NCBI GenBank assembly: GCA_017623675.1
Contig: JAGAOO010000024.1
Span: 61,435 to 125,434 of the forward strand
Source: Lachnospiraceae bacterium
GTDB taxonomy: Bacteria > Bacillota > Clostridia > Lachnospirales > Lachnospiraceae
DNA: 64,000 nt
Direction of reading: 5' to 3'
Below, one piece after another: positions 8,329 through 16,551 of the stretch (position 1 is its first letter; each line of letters begins with the position of its first letter). Under the pieces are notes generated by a model. The model saw nothing but the letters and a program-made list of their open reading frames with translations, searched no databases and was not told the origin of the DNA. A program made the translations under genes and the position numbers.

Positions 8329-8829
8329 TCATGCATCAGAATCTGAAATAAGACTCATCTCCATGCATACAAATGATTTGTCAAATAACACACAGTCTCC
8401 AACCTGTTTAAATCCAAGGGATGAGTAAGCCGAAAGTGCAACTTCATGTCCGGTTTTAACCAGAAGGTGGACGCTCTTCTTACCTTGTTTTTTGAGGATT
8501 TGAAAGGCATACTTCATCATTTCCTTGCCAATTCCACGGCACTGCATATCCTTTCTCACGCATAAACGCGAAAGCTCACCGGCAGGTAATAACGCTTCAT
8601 TCCAGCAAGGCAACTGATCCACATCCTCGTCCTGATCTATTGAAATAGCTGCTATCAGTTGTCCATTTTCATCTTTCATGACAAAAAGCGCATCGCGGGA
8701 AATATCAAATTCTATGGTATCCTCGTTTGGATAATATTCATTCCAATCTGCCGGGCCATATAGCATTGTTTTATACAGTTTAAGTATCTCTTCTTTATCT
8801 TCTCTTGTTGCAATAGTTATTGTATTCAT
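8329..8829 (-). CDS. GNAT family N-acetyltransferase
   Basis: A 166-residue acetyltransferase on the minus strand. Motif A is S-R-L-C-V-R-K-D-M-Q-C-R-G-I-G-K at about residues 87-102, followed by a helix and 'AYSSLGFKQVG', the usual motif B region. A TTGACA-like element on the minus strand near 8879-8884 and an A+T-rich stretch lie just upstream. A piece of a related gene survives at 6898-6949, so this family has been duplicated locally. Substrate unknown. Confidence 0.82.
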   Translation of the reverse strand: MNTITIATREDKEEILKLYKTMLYGPADWNEYYPNEDTIEFDISRDALFVMKDENGQLIAAISIDQDEDVDQLPCWNEALLPAGELSRLCVRKDMQCRGIGKEMMKYAFQILKKQGKKSVHLLVKTGHEVALSAYSSLGFKQVGDCVLFDKSFVCMEMSLISDSDA

Positions 8830-9088
8830 ACATTAATTCCTTTCATTTATACTATTATATTGCTATATTAGTACGCTCTTGTCAATGATACTGGGAAATT
8901 ATTAAAAGTGTATTTTTAAAATTCCGCTGCCGATACTCCATATTTTTTGCTTTTGAGTTGGGCAATGCATTGAAAACTAATACGTAAAAGGATAGAATAA
9001 ACGTATGTGGGAAACTGCGTTTGAAGAGTCTCCATGATGGGTGGGAGCATTCCTAGCCATTGCTTGATTTGTAGTAATATTATAGTAA
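8830..9088. other. Intergenic stretch before the cas1 remnant
   Basis: About 260 bases with no gene I can support. It holds the minus-strand promoter region of the GNAT gene (8830-8890). The rest probably represents degraded sequence where the 5' part of cas1, and any cas9, would once have been. I see no recognisable Cas9 residue pattern here. Confidence 0.4.
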
Positions 9089-9502
9089 GGGAGACTGGCT
9101 TTGGATGGTGCAAATATAAGGCTTTCGACAATGGACTTATCTATACTTAGTCAAAATAAAGTTTCTGTTATGACTTTAGATGAGAAGTATCTTCCGACTG
9201 CTATTGTACTTCCGTTTGAGGGCCATGCAAGGCAATCAAAATTAATGCATGCACAGGTTACAACCTGTAAGGGAGTGTATTTGGATTTATGGCTTCAAAT
9301 TATCAGACAAAAGATTAGTAACCAAGCAATCGCTCATGTATTACATAATGCCTGTATGATAGATGGAACAAAGGTTAATGTCATGTCAGCTATTGATATG
9401 ATGGTTGAAAGTTATAAAAGAATAATTCTTGATAAATCTGATGAAAAATTATCACTTCCGATAATTCTTCCTATTCAGAGTATGGAGGGAATCACAGAAT
9501 GA
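9089..9502 (+). pseudogene. cas1: Decayed type II cas1 (N-terminal and internal deletions)
   Basis: The open frame starts after a TAA at 9086-9088 and encodes about 137 residues. The first part aligns by eye with the middle of type II Cas1 proteins: D-x-K-x-L-P-T-A, then P-x-x-G-H, a run of Gln and 'W-L-Q-I-I-R-Q-K-I-S-N-Q'. It then jumps directly to the C-terminal Cas1 helix region (M-S-A-I-D-M-M-V-E-S-Y). Compared with Cas1 of about 290 residues, the first 45 or so and about 130 internal residues, including the Glu/His/Glu metal-binding positions, are missing. It cannot be an active integrase. It overlaps cas2 by 4 bases (ATGA), the usual cas1-cas2 arrangement. Confidence 0.75.
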
Positions 9503-9804
9503 GATTAATAGCGATACTAAGTCCTACGGATAAATGGGGGACAAAAACGGAATACACGAAGCTGAGGAAGTTTCTTCAGAAGGATGGATACATTCGTATT
9601 GCCCCGGAAGTTTATATGAGAATAGTGCAGAATAGAAAAGCTTCAGAGAAGCATTATAGAAGGCTAGATCAGGTGGCACCAAAGACAGGTACTGTCAGAT
9701 TGCTTCGACTTACTGAAAGGCAATACAATAATATTTATATGGTGACAGGAGAGACTGATTACCAAGAGAAAACGGTTGGAATAAACTGTCACATAATGAT
9801 ATAA
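9499..9804 (+). CDS. cas2: Cas2-like protein, probably inactive
   Basis: A 101-residue protein matching type II Cas2 in length and pattern: N-terminal M-R-L-I strand, 'YTKLRKFLQKDGYIRIAPEVYMRIV' (helix and second strand) and 'GTVRLLRLTERQYNNIYMV'. The catalytic/metal-binding Asp that normally follows the first strand is replaced by Ser in 'AILSPTDKW', and the C-terminus departs from the usual end after 'TDYQEKTVG', perhaps through a frameshift. Cas2 acts as a dimer scaffold for Cas1 in spacer acquisition, but cas1 here is broken. No CRISPR array of several repeats is present in the window. Confidence 0.8.
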   Translation: MRLIAILSPTDKWGTKTEYTKLRKFLQKDGYIRIAPEVYMRIVQNRKASEKHYRRLDQVAPKTGTVRLLRLTERQYNNIYMVTGETDYQEKTVGINCHIMI

Positions 9805-9827
9805 TATAAGGTATTATGAGGAACTTT

Positions 9828-9920
9828 CATTTAACAAAATCAATATATAGTAGTTTGTTTTTATTGGGATACAAGATATAATACTTGAACGACCCGCCAA
9901 AAATGGTGTGTCGTTCAACT
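9828..9920 (+). repeat. 93-bp dispersed element, copy B (downstream of cas2)
   Basis: This copy lies 23 bases after cas2, the usual place of a type II leader and array. It contains TTGTTT (9855-9860) and TATAAT (9877-9882) with a 16-base spacer, then a long hairpin (TTGAACGAC at 9885-9893 with GTCGTTCAA at 9910-9918 and further pairing inside). The 36 bases ending at the TATAAT (9847-9882) resemble in layout type II-C CRISPR repeats, which carry a promoter -10 at their 3' end. The identical layout after hicB (7530-7622) could mean a duplicated leader-plus-repeat relic or an unrelated dispersed element. Confidence 0.75.
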
Positions 9921-10098
9921 TACCTGGAAATAATTGCTTTCCTCTCTATTGTGCCACAGGCTATCTTACAGTATGTTTCTGCAGTATTTTCTGAAATCGA
10001 TAACTTTTTTCTTTGGAAAAAATGTGTTAAACTGTAATCGTGCAGTTCTACTATTCAGTAATGAAGGTAGCAGTAAACTGCGGATGAAAGGAGTTTTT

Positions 10099-11232
10099 AT
10101 GGAAAAAAGGAAAAAATGGAACATTATAGTTCCTATCATTATAGTGGCTGTTGGATGTGTCATTGCCTTGCTGATTGTTCTTTTACCCCGGAAAGAGAAC
10201 CTGTACCGTCTGATTAAAGTAAATGGTTATGAGGGCAGTGTTATTGTTGAACGGGAAGGAGAAGAGGCACTTACTGTATTTGAAGGATTACAGCTTATTT
10301 CGGAAGATATGGTCAGTGTGGAAGAAAAAGCATTTCTGGAACTTCTTGCAGACAGCGATAAACATATTGGTGCAGAGGAGAATACCGGATTCGTACTTCA
10401 TGCCGAAGGAGACAGCGAGAATGGAAGGATTGCAATCGATCTTTTGTATGGAAAGGCTCTTTTTACCATTGATTCTGCTTTAAGTGAGGGCGATTCCTTT
10501 GAAGTGACTACTCCAAATGCAACGTTGTCGGTACGTGGAACTTCTTTTTCCGTTGCTTATGATCCCGTAACAGGAGAAACAACCGTGGAGGTTCTGGATG
10601 GGACGGTATGGGCAACGTATAATGGAATGACCGAAGAACTGCATGCAGGCGATATCCGTATCATCGGTGGGGCAGGTGCGCAGGAGATGCCGTTGATAAC
10701 CGGTGGGGAATCCCAGGAACAACCTGTATTTATGATTAGCCGATACTTTGATATTCCGATGCCGGAGGGAGAAAATAGCTTTAATCAATCATTAGAGTTC
10801 ACATATTGCAATGGGAAGGACTATACTGTGCAGACAAATCCTATGGACAATCCGCCTGACACCCTCAATCCTTTGGAAGCAAGCACAATTCAGATTAACA
10901 ATGAGTATATAGAACCGGTTATGAATCAGGTTGATGCTTTGATAGAGGAAAGAGGAGACGAAATACTAAGAGCTTATATAGATGAGAGTGACTATCTTTT
11001 TACAGATGTAACGGACTGGTTTGATTCCTTTGATAATAAACAGATTACCATTCAGGACGCAGACGGCACCATTTCCTTTGAGTATACAATGGTAAAGGTT
11101 GGCTGGGTATATTCTGAAATTCCAATCAATGAGGAGGAAGGCTCATATATGGATTATGAGGATCTATGTCATATTGATGAGAATGGTGTGCGTTATGCAC
11201 TGAGCGGGGTATCCTTTACTTTTTATGAATAG
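10099..11232 (+). CDS. FecR-domain membrane-anchored protein
   Basis: The protein is 377 residues from ATG 10099 (AAAGGAG just upstream; the frame is open further upstream but without a start signal). One N-terminal membrane helix at about residues 8-30 is followed by an extracellular FecR-like beta domain, shown by 'FEVTTPNATLSVRGTSFSV' and 'TTVEVLDGTVW' at about residues 130-175. The C-terminal 180 residues are not recognised. FecR domains often sense surface signals for sigma factors, but no sigma factor gene is adjacent. The next gene has its own promoter. Confidence 0.75.
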   Translation: MEKRKKWNIIVPIIIVAVGCVIALLIVLLPRKENLYRLIKVNGYEGSVIVEREGEEALTVFEGLQLISEDMVSVEEKAFLELLADSDKHIGAEENTGFVLHAEGDSENGRIAIDLLYGKALFTIDSALSEGDSFEVTTPNATLSVRGTSFSVAYDPVTGETTVEVLDGTVWATYNGMTEELHAGDIRIIGGAGAQEMPLITGGESQEQPVFMISRYFDIPMPEGENSFNQSLEFTYCNGKDYTVQTNPMDNPPDTLNPLEASTIQINNEYIEPVMNQVDALIEERGDEILRAYIDESDYLFTDVTDWFDSFDNKQITIQDADGTISFEYTMVKVGWVYSEIPINEEEGSYMDYEDLCHIDENGVRYALSGVSFTFYE

Positions 11233-11252
11233 ATTTTCTGAAAGATTAGTTC

Positions 11253-11281
11253 TTGACACCAATAGATGCCTATGGTAACAT
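11253..11281 (+). promoter_or_regulatory. Promoter of the PTS permease gene
   Basis: TTGACA at 11253-11258 and TAACAT at 11276-11281 are separated by 17 bases, upstream of the RAT/terminator leader. Confidence 0.65.
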
Positions 11282-11290
11282 GTAATTAGT

Positions 11291-11319
11291 AAATTGCATG
11301 TTACTGGTAGGCAGGCATT
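11291..11319 (+). promoter_or_regulatory. RAT site for the PRD antiterminator
   Basis: The sequence carries the RAT core blocks TGTTACT and GCAGGCA spaced as in LicT/SacT-type targets, and its 3' end overlaps the 5' arm of the following terminator. Binding of the antiterminator encoded at 13663 would block terminator formation. Confidence 0.8.
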
Positions 11320-11368
11320 AGCGATACATAGATGATGATAGTTTATGTGTTGTTGATGCTATTTTTTT
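11315..11368 (+). terminator. Conditional leader terminator of ptsG
   Basis: A 16-bp stem including G-T pairs (11315-11330 with 11344-11359) is followed by seven Ts. Its 5' arm shares bases with the RAT, so it is mutually exclusive with the antiterminator hairpin. Confidence 0.8.
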
Positions 11369-11440
11369 ATTCACTAACAGGCCTGAAATAGCAGATTCTC
11401 CATAAACCACATCATCGCATAAAAGAAAGGAGAATGTGTT

Positions 11441-13585
11441 ATGAAAGACAAGATTTTTGGTGTTTTACAACGGATTGGGCGTTCCTTTATGCTTCCAATC
11501 GCATTATTGCCGGTAGCTGGATTGCTACTGGGATTAGGTAGCTCTTTAACAAATACTACTATGTTAGAGACCTATCATTTAATGAACATATTAGGACCCG
11601 GTACGGTCTTTAATATGATTTTCACGGTTATGAGCGAGGCAGGTAACATTGTGTTTGCCAATCTGCCTGTTCTGTTTGCCATGGGTGTGGCAATTGGTAT
11701 GGCAAAACAGGAAAAGGAAGTGGCAGCCCTGTCGTCAGTTGTTGCTTTTTTCATTATGCATGCATCCATTAGTGCCATGATTACCATTAATGGTGGTGCA
11801 GAAGCTATGTTGGCTGGTTCTACTACCAATGTATTAGGTATTACATCCCTGCAAATGGGTGTATTTGGTGGTATTATTGTAGGACTTGGCGTAGCAGCCT
11901 TGCACAACAAGTTCTACAAGATAGAGCTTCCGCAGGTATTATCTTTCTTTGGTGGTACTCGTTTTGTACCAATTATCAGTGCTTTGGTGTTTACGGTTGT
12001 TGGTATTTTAATGTTCTTTATCTGGCCGGTGGTTCAGCAGGGTATCTATGCAGTTGGTGATTTAGTTATGAAGTCCGGTTATGCAGGAACCTGGGTATAT
12101 GGTTTTATGGAGCGTTTGCTGATTCCATTTGGTTTGCATCATGTGTTCTATCTTCCATTCTGGCAGACTGCCGTTGGTGGAACCATGGAAGTTGGTGGAG
12201 TTATGATTGAAGGTGCACAGAATATCTTCTTTGCTCAGTTGGCAGATCCAAGCACAACCGAATTTTCAGTAGAAGCAACCCGGTTTATGTCCGGTAAATT
12301 CCCATTGATGATTTTTGGACTCCCTGGAGCAGCACTTGCCATGTATCAGACTGCAAAGCCTGAGAATCGTAAAAAAGTAGGTGGTCTGTTATTCTCTGCA
12401 GCATTGACTTCTATGTTGACTGGTATTACAGAACCTTTGGAATTTACATTCTTGTTTGTTGCACCTGTTTTATATGGTATTCATTGTGTATTTGCAGGTC
12501 TGGCATATATGTTGATGCATGTATTTAATGTCGGTGTTGGTATGACATTCTCCGGTGGATTAATTGATATGACCTTGTTTGGTATCTTACAGGGAAATGC
12601 AAAAACGCACTGGATTTGGATTGTAATTGTTGGTATTGGATATTTTGTGGTATACTACTTCTTGTTCAGCTTCTTAATTAAGAAGTTTAATATGAAGACT
12701 CCTGGACGGGATGATTCAGAGGAAATTAAGCTGTACAAGCGTAGTGATGTTGAGGCAAAGAAAAATGGTAACAAAGAAGCCTCTGATAAGGATGAATTAT
12801 CCATTGCTATTACTGCAGGTTTAGGTGGAAAGAAGAATATTTCCGATGTGGACTGCTGTGCGACCAGACTTCGGTGTACAGTACATGATGCGAACAAGGT
12901 GGATGAAGGAATATTGAAGAGCACAGGTGCATCAGGGGTTATCCGCAAAGGAAATGGTGTACAGGTTATCTATGGACCGAGAGTATCGGTTATTAAATCA
13001 GAATTACAGGAATATCTGGAACATGCACCGGAGGAAGAAGAATTCGTTTCTGCGGAGAGTATAGAGAAACCACAGGAAACACAGGACACAAAGCAACCTG
13101 TGACAGATAAAAAGGTGGTAAAAACCATTACCATTCAAAGCCCGATGACAGGAATTGCAGGAGGAATTGAAACTGCTCCCGATGAAGGCTTTGCACAGAA
13201 AATGATGGGCGATGGTGCTGTTGTAGAACCAAAGACCGATGAAGTGGTAGCACCGGCAAATGGTGAAATCGCATTTGTATTCCCATCAAAGCATGCCATT
13301 GGTTTTGTCACAGAAGATGGGATTTCGATGCTGATTCATGTTGGAATTGATACTGTGAATCTGGAAGGAGCAGGGTTTGAAGTCCTTGTAAATGAAGGTG
13401 ACAAAGTGAAAGCAGGGGCACCTTTGATGAAACTGGATTTGGATTTGCTACGTGAAAAGGCACCATCCTTGGTATCACCGGTCATTTGTACTGAGTTAGA
13501 GGATAATCAGTCCATTCGCGTATTGAAGACTGGTGAGATAAATGCAGGCGAGGAATTGTTTGCGATTGATATTACAGAAGCATAG
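11441..13585 (+). CDS. ptsG: PTS glucose-family permease, fused IIC-IIB-IIA
   Basis: A 714-residue phosphotransferase permease of the glucose/N-acetylglucosamine family. Domains in order: IIC membrane domain (about residues 1-415, with the ITEPLEF motif), IIB domain (about 445-525, phosphorylated Cys473 in C-C-A-T-R-L-R) and IIA domain (about 560-714, active His633 in L-I-H-V-G-I-D). It imports and phosphorylates a hexose, receiving phosphate from HPr. The leader has a RAT and terminator, and the gene for a PRD antiterminator follows, giving substrate-induced expression. Glucose is likeliest, but N-acetylglucosamine cannot be excluded. Ribosome-binding site AAAGGAG precedes the ATG. Confidence 0.92.
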   Translation: MKDKIFGVLQRIGRSFMLPIALLPVAGLLLGLGSSLTNTTMLETYHLMNILGPGTVFNMIFTVMSEAGNIVFANLPVLFAMGVAIGMAKQEKEVAALSSVVAFFIMHASISAMITINGGAEAMLAGSTTNVLGITSLQMGVFGGIIVGLGVAALHNKFYKIELPQVLSFFGGTRFVPIISALVFTVVGILMFFIWPVVQQGIYAVGDLVMKSGYAGTWVYGFMERLLIPFGLHHVFYLPFWQTAVGGTMEVGGVMIEGAQNIFFAQLADPSTTEFSVEATRFMSGKFPLMIFGLPGAALAMYQTAKPENRKKVGGLLFSAALTSMLTGITEPLEFTFLFVAPVLYGIHCVFAGLAYMLMHVFNVGVGMTFSGGLIDMTLFGILQGNAKTHWIWIVIVGIGYFVVYYFLFSFLIKKFNMKTPGRDDSEEIKLYKRSDVEAKKNGNKEASDKDELSIAITAGLGGKKNISDVDCCATRLRCTVHDANKVDEGILKSTGASGVIRKGNGVQVIYGPRVSVIKSELQEYLEHAPEEEEFVSAESIEKPQETQDTKQPVTDKKVVKTITIQSPMTGIAGGIETAPDEGFAQKMMGDGAVVEPKTDEVVAPANGEIAFVFPSKHAIGFVTEDGISMLIHVGIDTVNLEGAGFEVLVNEGDKVKAGAPLMKLDLDLLREKAPSLVSPVICTELEDNQSIRVLKTGEINAGEELFAIDITEA

Positions 13586-13662
13586 ACTGTGTGGGAAGTG
13601 ACAGGACAGTGTGAGAACAGCTTCCTGAAACAGTCATTGATGCAGGAAGCAGGGGTGAGGGA

Positions 13663-14496
13663 ATGTACCGAATTATAAAAACGCTGAATCACAATGCAAT
13701 ATTAGTTGTGGGTATGGAGGATAATCAGGAATATTTATTACTGGGAAAGGGTATTGGCTTTGGCAAGAAAATTTCAGAACGAGTGGATGCGACAGAAGGA
13801 GTCAGTATCTATTCCATGAAAAATATCTCTGAACCGGGAACTGCAAAACAGATGGTTCGGGATACCCCGGCAGAATGTTTTGAAATATCTAATCGTATTC
13901 TGGAACAGGCAGAGGTTGAATTCGGTGAAATAGATCGGGACATTCTCTTTCCTATGGCGAACCACATTGCATATGCGGTCAAGCGAATGAAAGCAGGAGA
14001 ACAGATTAGTAATCCACTGACCAGTGATATTCGAATTCTATTTTACAAAGAATATAAAATAGCAGAATTGGCAAAGTCACTTTTAAAAGAAATGATGAAT
14101 GTTGAAATTATGGAAGATGAAATAGGGTATATTGCCCTACATGTCCACTCGGCGATTGAGGATGAAAAGGTCTCTGTTTCTATGCAGATGGCAAGGGTTA
14201 TCCGGGAATGTGTAACGCAGATAGAAGAACAGACAAATAAAAAGATAGATATTTTATCTTTGGATTACAATCGTCTGATGAATCATGTAAAGTTCATGTT
14301 TGCCCGTGCAGAAAAGGGTGAGGTGCTGAAGCTTAATATGAATGCTTATATCTTGCAGAATTATCCTAAGGCATATGAAATTGCAGAAGCCGTATGTGGG
14401 CAGATAGGAAAGGCATTAAATAAAGATATTGATGAAGTGGAAATTGGATATCTGGCTTTGCATGTACAACGGGTACTGATGGAAGAAAAAGAATAA
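13663..14496 (+). CDS. PRD-containing transcription antiterminator, LicT/GlcT family
   Basis: A 277-residue BglG-family antiterminator. The N-terminal RNA-binding CAT domain (about residues 1-56) has the typical M-Y-R-I-I-K-T-L-N-H-N start and G-K-G-I-G-F-G segment. Two PRD domains follow (about 65-170 and 172-277), each with conserved His residues (including 'ANHIAYAVKRM' and 'GYIALHVHSAI') that are phosphorylated by PTS components. It very probably controls readthrough of the leader terminator at 11315-11368 upstream of ptsG. Encoded 77 bases after ptsG on the same strand; a strong terminator ends the unit. Confidence 0.9.
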   Translation: MYRIIKTLNHNAILVVGMEDNQEYLLLGKGIGFGKKISERVDATEGVSIYSMKNISEPGTAKQMVRDTPAECFEISNRILEQAEVEFGEIDRDILFPMANHIAYAVKRMKAGEQISNPLTSDIRILFYKEYKIAELAKSLLKEMMNVEIMEDEIGYIALHVHSAIEDEKVSVSMQMARVIRECVTQIEEQTNKKIDILSLDYNRLMNHVKFMFARAEKGEVLKLNMNAYILQNYPKAYEIAEAVCGQIGKALNKDIDEVEIGYLALHVQRVLMEEKE

Positions 14497-14506
14497 AAGA
14501 GATTGG

Positions 14507-14543
14507 GAATAGGCGGAAATGGTGATTTCTGCCTATTCTTTTC
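14507..14543 (+). terminator. Terminator after the antiterminator gene
   Basis: A 13-bp stem (14507-14519 with 14526-14538, one G-T pair) with a short loop and T-run. Confidence 0.85.
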
Positions 14544-14610
14544 ATGGACTTATAAAAAGAAATATGATAAAATTATTGGTATCAGAAACAGAACGGACAG
14601 GGGGTGGATC

Positions 14611-15003
14611 ATGAATATACTAATTGTGGAGGATGATTTTGTCAGCCGTAAATTTATGACCAAATTCCTTTCAAAATATGGTACTTGCCAAACTGCAGAA
14701 GATGGAGAGCTGGCAATCAATATGTATAAGGAAGCAGTGAAGAGCGGCAAGCCATTTGATTTGATTTGTATGGACATTCTAATGCCTAAATTAGATGGAT
14801 ATGAGACATTAGAACAGATTCGGAAATTCGAAGAAGAACAGGGCTTTGCTCGTCAGCAGGAGGTTAAGGTAATTATGACCTCCGGTATGGATACCAGTAC
14901 CAATGCAATGAAAGCATTTGAACTTGGCTGTGTAGCCTACACTTCAAAACCAATTGATATTGTACAGTTTGATAATTTGTTACAGGAGTTGCATCTGATT
15001 TGA
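14611..15003 (+). CDS. Stand-alone CheY-like response regulator
   Basis: The protein is 130 residues from ATG 14611, where a GGGGTGG ribosome-binding site fits; an upstream open frame from 14503 is not supported. It is a bare receiver domain: acidic pair Glu7-Asp8-Asp9, phospho-acceptor Asp55 in C-M-D-I-L-M-P, Thr in M-T-S-G and Lys in S-K-P-I. There is no output domain, so it acts through protein contacts, like CheY in chemotaxis or adaptor regulators. It converges on a FliD-like gene across a shared terminator. No kinase gene is adjacent. Confidence 0.88.
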   Translation: MNILIVEDDFVSRKFMTKFLSKYGTCQTAEDGELAINMYKEAVKSGKPFDLICMDILMPKLDGYETLEQIRKFEEEQGFARQQEVKVIMTSGMDTSTNAMKAFELGCVAYTSKPIDIVQFDNLLQELHLI

Positions 15004-15031
15004 CTTGGACGTCCACCCTATGAAAATAAAC

Positions 15032-15076
15032 AAAAAAGATTCTAATTGTAAGCAAACTTACATTAGAATCTTTTTT
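15032..15076. terminator. Bidirectional terminator between the receiver and FliD-like genes
   Basis: A near-perfect hairpin of about 20 bp with A-run on the left and T-run on the right (15032-15052 with 15057-15076) can stop transcription from both converging genes. Confidence 0.88.
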
Positions 15077-15085
15077 GTAGAACTG

Positions 15086-16354
15086 TTAAACATACTGGTT
15101 GTATAACATCCCACTGTACATGGATGGCATATAAGGATTTGGAAAGTTCTGCTTTGTATTTGGATAGGAAATAATTGTCTTATCTACATACTCCATTGGA
15201 TTTAAGGTAATCTTATTGGTTGCTTCATTAATAGCATTTTTGAAATCGGACAATTGTTGGAATAGCTCCTGAAATTGTCCGTTTTCTGTACTTTGAACAA
15301 GAAGTGCTTCGTCTTTTTCTAAATGTCCGTATTCATCTATGCTTAAACCGGAAGCCTCTAAAGCATTATGAAAACGTTTAGTCACGTTACTGATTTCCCG
15401 AAGGAGCTTTTTAGAACCATTCGGATTGCCTTCTGTCTGATTTGCAAGATCAATCAGATGATTATAATAATGAACGAAATCATCTACATCTCCAAGGAGA
15501 GCAGAGTGGTCCGGTGCCAATTGAATGGTGGCTTCTTTATTCGTTGCACGGTTTAATTCAATACCAATACCATTATTAATAGAAATGTGGTTAGAAGAAG
15601 CCGTCTGTGCTTCCCCATTTAAGGTGAATTCAGCATTAACCGGATAAACGGTAATCTGATTTAACCCGAAGGCATCTACCAGATTGGAATCATCATCTTC
15701 CTTTACAATAAATTGCAAGCCATCTTCCAAAGCACTTTGCCCGGATGACTGGGATTCCAAACTTAATGAACTATAACCATTGGATTCCATAACTCTGGCA
15801 CGGATACCAATATTGCTGTTATTAATGGACATAGAAAGTCGGCGTTGGATGTGAAGATTGGATTCGCCCTTTTGAGTTTCAATTTCAAACTGATATTCAC
15901 TGCCGCTTTTTTGAATGGTAATATAGTGGGTTCCGGGTTCAATGTCGGAATTCCCGGAAGGCACATTGGTTCCCTGATTTTTCTGAGAGGTTGCTAATTG
16001 ACTGACCTGCAGCTTGATTTCAGAAGGCAGGGATGAATAGTCATCTGTTAACAGCTTCACAGAAATATCAGATGGTGTATCTGTACTGACTGACATCTTC
16101 TGAGAAGCAGGATCAATATCTTCACTTAAGAAAGCAGAGCTGGTTTTTAATTCCATAGCCGCTTCTTTGATTCCGATAACATAGGACTGGGTGGCATCTG
16201 ATAAGGAAAGCTTATAGAATGGCTTTGACTGATTCAGCTTAACCATGTTGTTGTATAAAGAACGAAGTTCACTTTTCTTATGAGAATCATATTTGGTATT
16301 AGCAATTTTAGGCATTGCCATATGATAAAAGTTATATACGTTCATGGTAGCCAT
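15086..16354 (-). CDS. FliD-like flagellar cap or hook-associated protein
   Basis: A 422-residue protein on the minus strand with AAAGGAGG just upstream of its ATG. It is helical at both ends with a long strand-rich middle, rich in Ser, Asn and Gln with very few Cys, as in axial flagellar proteins. The arrangement resembles FliD: N-terminal helix region, central variable beta domain (about 90-260), C-terminal coil (about 270-370). It is shorter than most FliD proteins and has an unusual Tyr- and Pro-rich tail. It is not in a flagellar operon here. FliD assignment is by pattern and moderately uncertain. Confidence 0.55.
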   Translation of the reverse strand: MATMNVYNFYHMAMPKIANTKYDSHKKSELRSLYNNMVKLNQSKPFYKLSLSDATQSYVIGIKEAAMELKTSSAFLSEDIDPASQKMSVSTDTPSDISVKLLTDDYSSLPSEIKLQVSQLATSQKNQGTNVPSGNSDIEPGTHYITIQKSGSEYQFEIETQKGESNLHIQRRLSMSINNSNIGIRARVMESNGYSSLSLESQSSGQSALEDGLQFIVKEDDDSNLVDAFGLNQITVYPVNAEFTLNGEAQTASSNHISINNGIGIELNRATNKEATIQLAPDHSALLGDVDDFVHYYNHLIDLANQTEGNPNGSKKLLREISNVTKRFHNALEASGLSIDEYGHLEKDEALLVQSTENGQFQELFQQLSDFKNAINEATNKITLNPMEYVDKTIISYPNTKQNFPNPYMPSMYSGMLYNQYV

Positions 16355-16551
16355 AAGCCATTCCTCCTTTCTGCCTAATTTTCCAGTTTAAATCTAATTA
16401 TTCAATTTATATTTTACTATAAGATTGTTTGAAAATCTATAGATTTCATATAAAATGTTGCGTTTGGGACGAAAAAAGTTTTTCCCTATCGCAATAGACA
16501 ACGAGATTCTTTACTTGTATAATATGTGTAGTAATGTGAGGGGGAACCGCT

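Noticed and set aside
8916-9131. Minus-strand ORF of 71 residues, considered as a transposase fragment
   Set aside because: No recognisable DDE or other motif, no terminal repeats, and it overlaps the cas1 remnant. Treated as chance frame.
9847-9882. A functional CRISPR array downstream of cas2
   Set aside because: Only a single repeat-like unit exists; no second repeat at spacer distance follows before the FecR gene. It is at most a relic.
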